Counted from the first letter of the stretch, positions 1-7,351 are shown. The stretch is 9,218 nucleotides of DNA from Dysgonamonadaceae bacterium (GCA_031284225.1 JAITAH010000012.1:1-9218), one strand, 5' to 3'. The notes: generated by a model not told the origin, from the letters alone. Numbers and translations: made by a program.

Positions 1-585
1 ACTTATGCTAATAACGGAAAAGTGGCTTGGGAGTTATTTTCTTCAATCAAACCCGATTTGGTATTATTGGATATTAATATGCCCGAAATGGACGGTTTTG
101 AACTCGCACAAAAGATTCGAGAATGTGATAAAAAGGTGATTATATTCTTTCTAACAGACAGAACCGAAAAATCAGACCGTTTGAAAGGTTTTAATCTGAA
201 AGGGAACGATTATATACCCAAACCGTTTTATCCTGAAGAATTGATTGCCAAAATCAAGGAACGTTTTGTTGGTTTAACAAACAGCGAAGATGAAATTTAT
301 ACATTGGGAAAAACAACTTTCAATTATTCGCTTTGCCGTATCGAATTTAACGGCATTGCTCAAAGCATGTCCGTAAGGCAAACCGATATACTGAAAATAT
401 TGGCAGAACATCTCAATTCTATTGTCGAAAGGGGCTATATACTGGACAACGTTTGGGGTGATAGCAGCTATTCCAATTCTTTATCGCTTAATGTTCAGAT
501 TACTTATTTGCGCAAATTGTTGGAAGCCGATAATTCAATATCCATCGTTTCACTGAAAAAGAAAGGATATATACTGAAAGTCTAA
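1..585 (+). CDS. OmpR-family DNA-binding response regulator (5' end outside window)
   Basis: This is the cytoplasmic output half of a two-component system: a receiver domain followed by a winged-helix DNA-binding domain. The frame is open from base 1, so the GTG at 22 is internal and roughly 30 N-terminal residues, including the acidic pair, lie upstream. Counting from base 1, the phospho-acceptor is Asp24 (bases 70-72) in VLLDINMPEMDG, the switch Thr is Thr52 in FLTD, and the conserved Lys is Lys74 in YIPKPF. The C-terminal half (about residues 100-194) has the OmpR/PhoB pattern: a Glu/Arg-containing HTH, VWGD, YLRKLL, and a terminal KKGYIL hairpin. It resembles the RprY-like regulators of Bacteroides. 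The partner histidine kinase is not in the window, and the target genes cannot be told. The gene is visibly more AT-rich than the 3624-8075 block. Family assignment is firm; the specific role is unknown. Confidence 0.93.
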   Translation, partial: TYANNGKVAWELFSSIKPDLVLLDINMPEMDGFELAQKIRECDKKVIIFFLTDRTEKSDRLKGFNLKGNDYIPKPFYPEELIAKIKERFVGLTNSEDEIYTLGKTTFNYSLCRIEFNGIAQSMSVRQTDILKILAEHLNSIVERGYILDNVWGDSSYSNSLSLNVQITYLRKLLEADNSISIVSLKKKGYILKV

Positions 586-608
586 AAAAATGGCAACTAT
601 TTACAGGT

Positions 609-641
609 ACAGTGCCATCGGGTTGGGGACTGTTCTTTTTT
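609..641 (+). terminator. Possible weak terminator after the response regulator
   Basis: ACAGT at 609-613 can pair with ACTGT at 629-633, with a possible CC/GG extension inside, and a T-rich run follows (TTCTTTTTT, 633-641). It lies 24 nt past the stop codon, as expected for a rho-independent terminator. The stem is short and the loop long, so this is tentative. Confidence 0.3.
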
Positions 642-724
642 AAATAAAACAAAATTTTAAAGGCGTTACGCATACACAAAGTTTTTAAACCTTTGTCTAT
701 CAGTGGTATTTATTGCCTGAAAGA

Positions 725-781
725 AAAGCCAAACAAAAGACTTTTCAATCCATTATCAATCGGTTGTCCTCGCTTGGCTTT
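725..781. repeat. Inverted repeat between converging genes, possible terminator
   Basis: AAAGCCAA at 725-732 is the exact reverse complement of TTGGCTTT at 774-781, with 41 nt between. Read on the minus strand it lies just beyond the esterase stop codon, and the distal arm runs into TTTTCTTTC, so it could end esterase transcription. The plus-strand side also continues into a T-rich stretch (787-793). The loop is long for a classical terminator. Apart from this and the element at 609-641, I see no gene or RNA in 586-803. Confidence 0.35.
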
Positions 782-803
782 AACTTGCTTTTTTATTAGA
801 CTT

Positions 804-3476
804 TTATTTTACAACTATTTTATACGTATAAAATTTGCTGTTATTCTCAATGTTAACGATGTAAACCCCGGAAGGCAGCGGAAATTCCGCCGGATATGCG
901 GAACAGTGTTCGGTTCGGACGATTCGTCCGGTAATATCGGAAATCTGGAGGGTTGAATCTTCGGGCGCTGCGATATGGATTTTTCCGGGCGCCGGGGAAA
1001 ATATCTTGATATCAGGATTTTCAATGATAACAATCCCGTCCGTACCGGATGTGGAACCGGACAACGCGATAACGGCATTCCCTGCATTGGTATGAATGTT
1101 GAAATCGAGGGTTGATGTGCCGACAGTGGCGGGGGAATAGCTAAAAGTAAATTCTTGTGCTTGTCCTGCATTCAAAGAACCGGTGTGAAGCGTTGTTGAC
1201 CAGGGGGCGGACAGGACGGTTATTTCCGTTACAACCAGCGTTCCCGATCCGGTATTCCGGATGCTGAATTTGCCGGACTGACTGATTCCGTCTTTCACAG
1301 CTTGCGTTTCCCATTGCTTCGGCTGAACGTTTAGTTCCGGCTGAGGATCGGCAGTAATATCTTCAAACACAATATCGTCAATATAATACGTTTTATTGGC
1401 GATATAGCCCATGTCGAAAGCCAGTTGTACGGTATTTCCGTTTGCCGTCAGATTAGGGTATGTAATTTGATGCCAGGCGTCTTCTACTGTAAAATCGTTC
1501 CAATATTGATTTCCCAACTGTCCGGAACCGGTGGTGGAAATCCGTCCCTTTCCGCCTCCATCTACAGCTTTTATCCAAAAGCTCACCGTATAAACATGAC
1601 CGGAAATAACATCGACCGGGGGTGTAAATGCCTGTACGCTCCATGCACTGGTTCCCGTACCATTAGCCATTTTTAAGGCATATTCGCCCCAATGCTTATC
1701 TTCTTGTGTAATATTGATTTCTCTTCCCGGATTTTGTTTTGTCCAACCGGTAATATTCCCCGCTTCAAAATCGAAAATGAAACATTTCGGTATGGCGACA
1801 CATCCTGTTTCCGTACTGCCTGTGCCTGTAGGCGTCGCCTGTAAATCATTGGTAATATGAATCCGATCGAGTTTGACTCCGTTTGTGCGGAAACCGATAT
1901 TCAGTTTATGCGGGCCGGTAAGTAAAGGCGTACTGAGTATGGGAACCCATTGCCATTGGCCGTTGGTATTGACAGAGTAGGAAGTAAACGTGCCGCCGTC
2001 GATTTGTATCCAAAGTGCACTTTCGCTGGAAGTGTTCAAACGCAGATAAAGTTGAAATGTTCGGTTATTGTTAACTGTAAAAGGAAGAGTGAGTAAGCCT
2101 TGTGCGCTTGGCGCAACATCCGGACTGTTCAGGTTTTCTTTGACTGTTACGTATTTTCCGCCGGAAGCATCGGCGTCGTTTTGCGTCGTCAAATTGCTAC
2201 CGGCAGTGATGCAATCGACGGATTCCGCTTCCGTCCAGGTTTGTTCCAACGCCACGTTGGGTTCCGTTACATTAGCCCAATCGCTGATCCAAAATTGATA
2301 ATTTACATTTTGATATGGGGATGTTAAAATATTTGTATCGACACCGGTATTTCCGCGTAAAAACTTATCGACGAAACGTGTTACAGCGGTGATTTGGCTT
2401 TCGGCTGCCGAGCAATGATTATGTCCGCCGGTAAAATCAAATCCGAAACGATCTTCCACGCCCATGAATTTCCAGACTTCGCGGGCGGCCATACAGGCTA
2501 CGTAACCCGATTCGTCCGCCATCCAAGTCCACCCATCATTTCCCAAAGCCAATAAGGCGCGGGGCGCTATCATAGCCAGTAATTCATGATGATCGTAGGG
2601 TAATTTTTCAACTTTTCCGTTGAAATTATCCCTTAAAGCGGGCATAAACCAGGAATAGTTTGTGCTGCTGATTTTTTCGACGCTTCCCAGCGTTTCCGAA
2701 ACGCGCCACGATGCCGTACCGCCGCCGCCCGATTCCTGTGCAATGGTCAGCGCTATCCGTTCGTCAAAGGCGCCGGCGAACAATGCCATTTTACCTGCAT
2801 AGGAACAACCGGTTACGCCTATGCGATTTAAATCGGCCTTTAATTCTTCCTTGACGATTTCGATACCGTCAATTAAACGGCTAACGCCCCACGACCACGC
2901 GCAGTAATCGCCTGCGGAAGAAAGGGCGGGATACATCGTATAAAAAGGCGAATTTAAATCTTTATTCCCGCTCATATTGTAAGTAGCCACCTGATCGTGC
3001 ATAAACGGTATCTGGATGCAGTCTTGAAAGAGAGAGGAAGGAAGGCTTCCCGTAGCGCTGTTCATGCCGATAATAACGGGAAACGGACCTGTTCCGGCGG
3101 GCATATTCACGCTGGAAGTCAATGTAACGGTTTGTCCGTTTTCGGTAACGATTACCGTGAGTGTTCCGTTCGAATAGCTTGCTGAAAGTGTTGCGGGACG
3201 GGCAGGCTTAACGCCAATTTCATAATGTTCGATTTCTGCTTTAATTTCGGCACGCCGGCATTTCCATTCTTCGAAAGAACCGACAACTCCGTGTCCGTCC
3301 GACCAGGCAAACGGATTGGGTAATCGAACCGTTGAAGGTAAGTCATTCACTGAGGGTAGGGGAGGTTGTGTACAATTACTTCCTGTGTTTTCAACCGGAT
3401 ACACAAAGGGAATGTTGTCTGCCATTACGGCTACAGTCCATGCTATAGCCAACAATGTAAAAACCATTTTTCTCAT
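804..3476 (-). CDS. Secreted CE15 glucuronoyl-esterase-like protein with CBM-like domains and T9SS sorting domain
   Basis: This is a predicted exported multidomain esterase of 890 residues. CE15 enzymes cleave the ester between lignin alcohols and 4-O-methyl-glucuronic acid on xylan. Residues 1-19 form a signal peptide, with likely cleavage VMA/DN. Residues about 40-378 are the alpha/beta-hydrolase domain: nucleophile Ser225 in VTGCSYAGK, Glu248 in AQESGGGG, HELLAMIAPRALL near 297-309, and His354 in GHNHCS. Residues about 410-545 look like a CBM6/35-type beta-sandwich (EAES, ASGGKYV, KLDRIHI), followed by a Thr/Gly linker. Residues about 562-708 look like a CBM4/9-type galactose-binding fold. 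Residues about 712-808 form an immunoglobulin-like (ASH/DUF1573-type) domain. Residues about 820-890 look like a type A T9SS sorting domain ending YKIVVK. The canonical Arg after the catalytic Ser is Tyr226 here, so activity on glucuronoyl esters is likely but unproven. The first ATG gives the complete signal peptide; Met4 is an alternative start. Confidence 0.87.
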   Translation of the reverse strand: MRKMVFTLLAIAWTVAVMADNIPFVYPVENTGSNCTQPPLPSVNDLPSTVRLPNPFAWSDGHGVVGSFEEWKCRRAEIKAEIEHYEIGVKPARPATLSASYSNGTLTVIVTENGQTVTLTSSVNMPAGTGPFPVIIGMNSATGSLPSSLFQDCIQIPFMHDQVATYNMSGNKDLNSPFYTMYPALSSAGDYCAWSWGVSRLIDGIEIVKEELKADLNRIGVTGCSYAGKMALFAGAFDERIALTIAQESGGGGTASWRVSETLGSVEKISSTNYSWFMPALRDNFNGKVEKLPYDHHELLAMIAPRALLALGNDGWTWMADESGYVACMAAREVWKFMGVEDRFGFDFTGGHNHCSAAESQITAVTRFVDKFLRGNTGVDTNILTSPYQNVNYQFWISDWANVTEPNVALEQTWTEAESVDCITAGSNLTTQNDADASGGKYVTVKENLNSPDVAPSAQGLLTLPFTVNNNRTFQLYLRLNTSSESALWIQIDGGTFTSYSVNTNGQWQWVPILSTPLLTGPHKLNIGFRTNGVKLDRIHITNDLQATPTGTGSTETGCVAIPKCFIFDFEAGNITGWTKQNPGREINITQEDKHWGEYALKMANGTGTSAWSVQAFTPPVDVISGHVYTVSFWIKAVDGGGKGRISTTGSGQLGNQYWNDFTVEDAWHQITYPNLTANGNTVQLAFDMGYIANKTYYIDDIVFEDITADPQPELNVQPKQWETQAVKDGISQSGKFSIRNTGSGTLVVTEITVLSAPWSTTLHTGSLNAGQAQEFTFSYSPATVGTSTLDFNIHTNAGNAVIALSGSTSGTDGIVIIENPDIKIFSPAPGKIHIAAPEDSTLQISDITGRIVRTEHCSAYPAEFPLPSGVYIVNIENNSKFYTYKIVVK

Positions 3477-3504
3477 AACATTTTAATTTAAAAATTAAAC
3501 GCTT

Positions 3505-3512
3505 CAAATTTA
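3505..3512 (-). promoter_or_regulatory. Candidate -7 box for the esterase gene
   Basis: Read on the minus strand this is TAAATTTG, matching the Bacteroidota -7 consensus TAnnTTTG, with its last base 29 nt before the esterase ATG. No TTG is found 19-21 nt further upstream, so only half of the promoter is supported. The AT-rich leader has no Shine-Dalgarno sequence. Confidence 0.35.
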
Positions 3513-3560
3513 AGATGAATGAGCGGAATGTATTTACTTGTTCGTTACTTCTGTTTGTAT

Positions 3561-3576
3561 AGCGGTAACGCTTTTT
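3561..3576 (+). other. Small hairpin with GTAA tetraloop
   Basis: AGCG-GTAA-CGCT forms a perfect 4-bp stem with a GNRA loop, followed on the plus strand by TTTT. Both neighbouring genes run on the minus strand, where no T-run follows, so it would only terminate antisense transcription. It lies in the 147-bp gap between the DUF4831 gene and the esterase. Weak structure, function unknown. Confidence 0.2.
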
Positions 3577-3623
3577 AGATTTTTGAAACAATTTGTTTGT
3601 TGAATGTAACGCATACGGCGTCT

Positions 3624-4712
3624 TTACTGAATAATCTGCCGGATCGCTCCCGTATTCGGATAGAAATAAATCCGGACGGGTCCTTTCTTATCTTCCAAAA
3701 GGTCGGTAGCCAATAGCTCGGAAGCGCCGAATTGCGTAACATTGACCGTTGTAGCGCCCAGTTTTTGGTTGGCGGTATATATCTCGATTTCCGCTTTTCC
3801 CGGAATATTATAAACGATGCTTTGCGATTCTTTCGCTTTCTTTTTGGGGTCAGGAACGGGAATATCCACTGTTTTCAAGTCTTTTAAATTCCAGTAAACG
3901 GGTTTTCCGCTCAAATCGTCTGCATCCGCCACTCCGGCATATTGGGAAAAACGGAACAGGATTTCGTGAGTCGTTTCGGCTACCGGTTCCATGATTAGTT
4001 CTTTGGAGAAATACTTCGTTTCGCTGGTTCCAGTAAACAGTTCCGTCCAAAGTTTTTCCTGAGCGTCTAAGTTGCCGAGAATAATTTTCATGGCTTCGCC
4101 GTCTTTGGGAACATTATCCATTTCGCCGGTCAGCAAATCCTGGCGACTTTCTCGGATCCGATAAATATTTTTCGCGGCCACCTCTGCCATTTTACCGATC
4201 GATCCGGCGCGTAAATATTCTTCTGTATAAATAGATTTCGGATTCAGTTTCGGTAAATCCGACACCGGTTCCGCGTTCGTTTTCTCTACCGGAGGATCCG
4301 GCATTTCCGGTTGATATTCAGCGTTAATAGTACAAATGAGACCGTCTTCGGTGAGATATACGAAAGGCGCCGTTGTTTTCGTTTTGAACAGTACCAGATA
4401 AGACTGATCTTTGTTAGGAATCCCTTTTTCGACGACGGAAATTTTATCCAGCGTAAAATACGTTTGATCTTCCATCGTAACTTCCGAATCCTGAATACCT
4501 AAGTAACGGGAAGCGTATTTTGCATAAGGTCCTGCTTTCTTTTGTGTTTGACTATAATCGACCGTAAAGATCAAGACGGTTTTGGGAAGCGCATAATAGA
4601 TTCCGTAGTCGTTCGATTTCACGGCGTTTATTTTTACAACTTTCGTTTGGGCGAATGTAGCGCCGCCCAACCAGCTCATCAGCAAACTCATGCATAATAC
4701 GGTTCTTTTCAT
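3624..4712 (-). CDS. DUF4831 family exported protein
   Basis: This 362-residue protein belongs to an uncharacterised family known mostly from Bacteroidales. Residues 1-21 form a signal peptide (hydrophobic core LCMSLLMSWLGG, likely cleavage TFA/QT). No lipobox Cys follows, so it should be periplasmic or outer-membrane-associated rather than a lipoprotein. Family features visible are Y-x-L-P near 40-43, RYLGIQD near 69-75, the segment NIYRIRESRQDLLTGE at 182-197, and LDAQEKLWTELFTG at 215-228. A Pro/Glu-rich linker (about 135-155) separates an N-terminal from a C-terminal part, and a basic stretch PKKKAK sits near 289-294. The start codon overlaps the stop of the upstream Lrp-type gene by 4 nt (ATGA), so it is probably translated by coupling as the last gene of the yicC operon. 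I cannot assign a biochemical function. Confidence 0.85.
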   Translation of the reverse strand: MKRTVLCMSLLMSWLGGATFAQTKVVKINAVKSNDYGIYYALPKTVLIFTVDYSQTQKKAGPYAKYASRYLGIQDSEVTMEDQTYFTLDKISVVEKGIPNKDQSYLVLFKTKTTAPFVYLTEDGLICTINAEYQPEMPDPPVEKTNAEPVSDLPKLNPKSIYTEEYLRAGSIGKMAEVAAKNIYRIRESRQDLLTGEMDNVPKDGEAMKIILGNLDAQEKLWTELFTGTSETKYFSKELIMEPVAETTHEILFRFSQYAGVADADDLSGKPVYWNLKDLKTVDIPVPDPKKKAKESQSIVYNIPGKAEIEIYTANQKLGATTVNVTQFGASELLATDLLEDKKGPVRIYFYPNTGAIRQIIQ

Positions 4713-5194
4713 ATTCTGTCTTCGTTAGAAAAATTAAAATCCATCGGGATGTGCCGGCGGAAAGCTTCGCGGAACGAAATAAGCGTTTCGGTGCGCGCCA
4801 GCCCCAAAGGTTGCAATTTCGAATGAATAATTTCGAGCAAATGCTGGTTGTTTTTGGCATATAGCTTGATAAACAAATCGTATTGCCCGGTAGTATAATG
4901 ACATTCCACCACTTCCGGAATTTTGTTCAACGCATCGACTACCGTGCAAAACTGTTCGGGATCTTTCAGGAACAAGCCCATATAAGCCGATGTTTCATAT
5001 CCTACTTTATTATGGTCAACAATGTATTCCGAGCCTTTCAGAATGCCCAAATGGGTCAATTTTTGTATGCGCTGGTGAATAGCGGCGCCGGAAACGCCGC
5101 AAACCCTCGCCACTTCGAGGAAAGGGATGCGGGCGTTACCGATAATCATCTTCAGGATTTTTTCATCTAATTCGTCCAATTGATGGTGTCCCAT
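4709..5194 (-). CDS. Lrp/AsnC family transcriptional regulator
   Basis: This is a feast/famine-type DNA-binding regulator of 161 residues, the usual family length. Residues about 6-52 form the AsnC-type helix-turn-helix (LDELDEKILKMI, then VARVCGVSGAAIHQRIQKL). Residues about 68-143 form the RAM ligand-binding and oligomerisation domain, with the family signature in degenerate form (TTGQYDLFIKL at 101-111, where most members have G-x-Y-D). Members usually sense amino acids and form dimers to octamers; the ligand here is unknown. It starts 12 nt after the nadD stop and its stop overlaps the DUF4831 start by 4 nt, so it lies inside the operon. The nearby upstream ATG is out of frame, so the start at 5194 is the natural one. 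It may control this operon or a distant regulon. Confidence 0.9.
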   Translation of the reverse strand: MGHHQLDELDEKILKMIIGNARIPFLEVARVCGVSGAAIHQRIQKLTHLGILKGSEYIVDHNKVGYETSAYMGLFLKDPEQFCTVVDALNKIPEVVECHYTTGQYDLFIKLYAKNNQHLLEIIHSKLQPLGLARTETLISFREAFRRHIPMDFNFSNEDRI

Positions 5195-5206
5195 GGCGCA
5201 TATTTT

Positions 5207-5842
5207 TTATTCGTTTACAAGGCTGTCTTCAATAACAAGCGAGTCATTCGCCGGTTCTTCTTCCGGTTCCGGTTGAATAAAACCGCTGTTGACGACGTCG
5301 TCAAACAAACCTGCCGGCATGAAAAAACGGGTATCTTTGCCTTTGGCGATGGCTTCGCGAATAAAAGTAGAAGATATTTCGATTTTCGGCGCGCTTTTTA
5401 AAAGGTGAACGTTCGGATGATGCAATTGAATGCGATCGGAACCTCGGCGCGGATAAATCAACACTTTGAAATTTTTCAAAATTAGTTGGTAATCTTTCCA
5501 TCGGTGGAAAGTAGTCCAGTTGTCCGAACCGATAATCAAATCGAACGTATCGGCGGGATACATGACGCGCAGTTTCTGCAACGTATTGATTGTGTAAGAC
5601 GGTTGCGGCATGTTCCATTCGATAGTAGAAATAACTATTTTGTCGTAATCGCCGATCGCTTGGGTCAACAGCGTCAGCCTGAATTGCTCATCCATTAAAT
5701 CACTCCTTTTCTTTAATGGGTTTTGCGGGGTAATTAAAAACCAAATTTGATCATAGCCCTCATATTCGGCCAGATAATTTGCAATTGCCAAATGTCCATT
5801 GTGTACAGGATTGAACGATCCCGGTAAAATTCCAATTTTCAT
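5207..5842 (-). CDS. nadD: Nicotinate-nucleotide adenylyltransferase
   Basis: NadD joins ATP and nicotinate mononucleotide to give deamido-NAD, the step shared by de novo and salvage NAD synthesis in the cytoplasm. The nucleotidyltransferase motif GSFNPVHNGH is at residues 8-17 (His14, His17), and the second signature ISSTFIR is at 156-162. LITPQNPLKK (36-45), LIIGSDNW (102-109) and the W near 115 also fit the family. The protein is 211 residues; beyond the normal end of the fold near 189 there is an acidic tail of about 20 residues with an imperfect internal repeat (DSLVI-EDSLVN). The start overlaps the gmk stop by 4 nt (ATGA), implying coupled translation. Identification is firm. Confidence 0.95.
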   Translation of the reverse strand: MKIGILPGSFNPVHNGHLAIANYLAEYEGYDQIWFLITPQNPLKKRSDLMDEQFRLTLLTQAIGDYDKIVISTIEWNMPQPSYTINTLQKLRVMYPADTFDLIIGSDNWTTFHRWKDYQLILKNFKVLIYPRRGSDRIQLHHPNVHLLKSAPKIEISSTFIREAIAKGKDTRFFMPAGLFDDVVNSGFIQPEPEEEPANDSLVIEDSLVNE

Positions 5843-6420
5843 ACGTCGTTTAATTTTTTTGTTATAAATTGATTGATAGTGTGTATTGCTTTTTCTTTTG
5901 CGGTGTCTAAATGATCGTTTACGATAACTACATCGTATTGAGGCGCCAGACTGAGTTCGTAGCCGGCTTTGGAAATCCGGTCTTTAATAACGGCGGGACT
6001 GTCGGTTCCCCGCTTTTCCAGTCGCCGCTGTAATTCTTCGATCGAGGGCGGCTGGATGAAAATCAGTAACGCTTTATCGCCGTATAATTTTTTGATATTC
6101 AGTCCGCCGGCCACGTCCACGTCAAACAGGATGTTTTTCCCCTGTTCGAGTTTGCGTTCCACTTCCGATTTCAGGGTGCCGTAAAACCGGTCGGGATACA
6201 CTTCTTCATATTCGAGGAACAAGTTTTGATCGATTTTTTCGCGGAACTCTTCCGGACTGAGGAAATAGTATTCGACGCCGTCGCGTTCGTTCCCGCGGGC
6301 GGGGCGGCTGGTGGCGGATATGGAAAATTCCAACGGTAAGCCTTCTTGCAGGAGGTATCGAATAATCGTCGATTTTCCCGAACCTGATGGCGCCGACAAT
6401 ATGACTAATTTTCCGTTCAC
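5839..6420 (-). CDS. gmk: Guanylate kinase
   Basis: Guanylate kinase phosphorylates GMP (and dGMP) to GDP with ATP, a cytoplasmic step of purine nucleotide supply. The Walker A loop is PSGSGKST at residues 11-18. The GMP-binding segment TSRPARGNERDGVEYYF is at 37-53. FDVDVAGG at 99-106 is the Walker B-like strand, and the Arg-rich lid RRLEKRG is at 132-138. At 193 residues it has typical bacterial length. The start codon is GTG: an in-frame TAA lies only a few codons upstream with no ATG between, and the GTG places NGKLVILSAPSG exactly where the family begins. It follows the yicC stop by 4 nt and overlaps nadD by 4 nt. Confidence 0.96.
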   Translation of the reverse strand: MNGKLVILSAPSGSGKSTIIRYLLQEGLPLEFSISATSRPARGNERDGVEYYFLSPEEFREKIDQNLFLEYEEVYPDRFYGTLKSEVERKLEQGKNILFDVDVAGGLNIKKLYGDKALLIFIQPPSIEELQRRLEKRGTDSPAVIKDRISKAGYELSLAPQYDVVIVNDHLDTAKEKAIHTINQFITKKLNDV

Positions 6421-6424
6421 AGAA

Positions 6425-7297
6425 TTATAATACGTTTAATATTTGTTCTTTGATCTGTTCCAGTTCGTCTTTCATTTGGACGACAATTTTCTGCATTTCC
6501 GCATGATTGGACTTCGAGCCAAGCGTATTGATTTCGCGACCCATTTCCTGCACGATGAAACCTAATTTACGTCCCTGGCTTTTTTCGTTATTCATCGTTT
6601 CCAAGAAGTATTTCAGATGATTGTCCAAGCGTGATTTTTCTTCGTTCACATCCAATCGTTCGATATAATAAATCATTTCCTGTTCGAATCGGTTTTCATC
6701 GTAGCCGGACAGTTCTAATTTCTTGATGGAGTCGTACAAACGGTTTTTGATTTTTTCCGTTCGTTCCCCGTCGTAATTATCAACCTCCTTTAATAAAGCG
6801 AGAATTGCTTCCACTTTTGTCCGGAAAACGGTTTCGAGCATCTTCCCTTCCTGAATACGGAAAGCGACAAAAGCTTTCAACGCTTCCTGAATAGTGTTTT
6901 TTACGATTTTCCATTCGGTTTCGTCTGGCTCCACGATTTCGGTTTTGACGGCGTCCGGAAGACGAAGCAGGATGGAAAACCAATCGTCCGGTAAATCTAA
7001 TTGTAACTTTTGAGCCGCATCCCGAATTTGCCGGTAATACATTTCCACCGCCATCGGGTTGATTTTGGACGATACGTTCGTATCCACGTTATCTGAATAG
7101 ATAGAAAAATCCACTTTGCCCCGTTCGACAGTTTGAGAAAGCAGGTTGCGAATTTCAATTTCCTTATCGCGATAAGCATTAGGTATTCGTGTGTTTATAT
7201 CCAGCTGTTTACTGTTGAGCGATTTTATTTCCACACTTATTTTTTTGCCTGGGAGTTCTGTTGTTATTTTCCCAAAGCCCGTCATTGATTGAATCAT
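6425..7297 (-). CDS. yicC: YicC/YloC family endoribonuclease
   Basis: YicC/YloC proteins are conserved cytoplasmic RNases; E. coli YicC and B. subtilis YloC have been reported to cleave RNA. The 290-residue length is standard. The N-terminal signature MIQSMTGFGK is at 1-10, followed by EIKSLNSKQLDI (23-34). The C-terminal DUF1732 region includes Glu-rich RLDVNEEKSRLDNHL (214-228) and the diagnostic stretch FIVQEMGREINTLGSKS (247-263), with KDELEQIKEQ near the end. It is the first gene of the operon and shares an 85-bp divergent promoter region with tsaB. Its place directly before gmk is a common arrangement in many bacteria. The family is certain; its RNA targets here are unknown. Confidence 0.93.
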   Translation of the reverse strand: MIQSMTGFGKITTELPGKKISVEIKSLNSKQLDINTRIPNAYRDKEIEIRNLLSQTVERGKVDFSIYSDNVDTNVSSKINPMAVEMYYRQIRDAAQKLQLDLPDDWFSILLRLPDAVKTEIVEPDETEWKIVKNTIQEALKAFVAFRIQEGKMLETVFRTKVEAILALLKEVDNYDGERTEKIKNRLYDSIKKLELSGYDENRFEQEMIYYIERLDVNEEKSRLDNHLKYFLETMNNEKSQGRKLGFIVQEMGREINTLGSKSNHAEMQKIVVQMKDELEQIKEQILNVL

Positions 7298-7313
7298 GGA
7301 TAATTTGTTTTTG

Positions 7314-7321
7314 CAAAAGTA
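7314..7321 (-). promoter_or_regulatory. Candidate -7 box for the yicC-gmk-nadD-lrp-DUF4831 operon
   Basis: On the minus strand this reads TACTTTTG, a match to the Bacteroidota -7 consensus TAnnTTTG. Transcription would begin within about 10 nt of the yicC ATG at 7297, giving a very short AT-rich leader. The -33 element is not clear. Confidence 0.45.
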
Positions 7322-7343
7322 GCTTTTTTCTGTAAATAAATCA

Positions 7344-7351
7344 TACCTTTG
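7344..7351 (+). promoter_or_regulatory. Candidate -7 box for tsaB
   Basis: TACCTTTG matches TAnnTTTG and ends 31 nt before the tsaB ATG. The expected -33 position is a T-run (7323-7329) rather than a clear TTTG. It lies 22 bp from the oppositely oriented -7 box of the yicC operon, so polymerases at the two promoters would overlap. Confidence 0.45.

Noticed and set aside
22..24. GTG as start of the response regulator
   Set aside because: The upstream codons continue the receiver domain (TYANNGK), so the gene begins outside the window.
693..956. Plus-strand ORF of 87 codons
   Set aside because: It covers the end of the esterase gene antisense and has low-complexity, family-free sequence; a shadow ORF.
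4883..5170. 95-codon plus-strand ORF antisense to the Lrp gene
   Set aside because: Mirror of a well-supported coding frame with no recognisable features.
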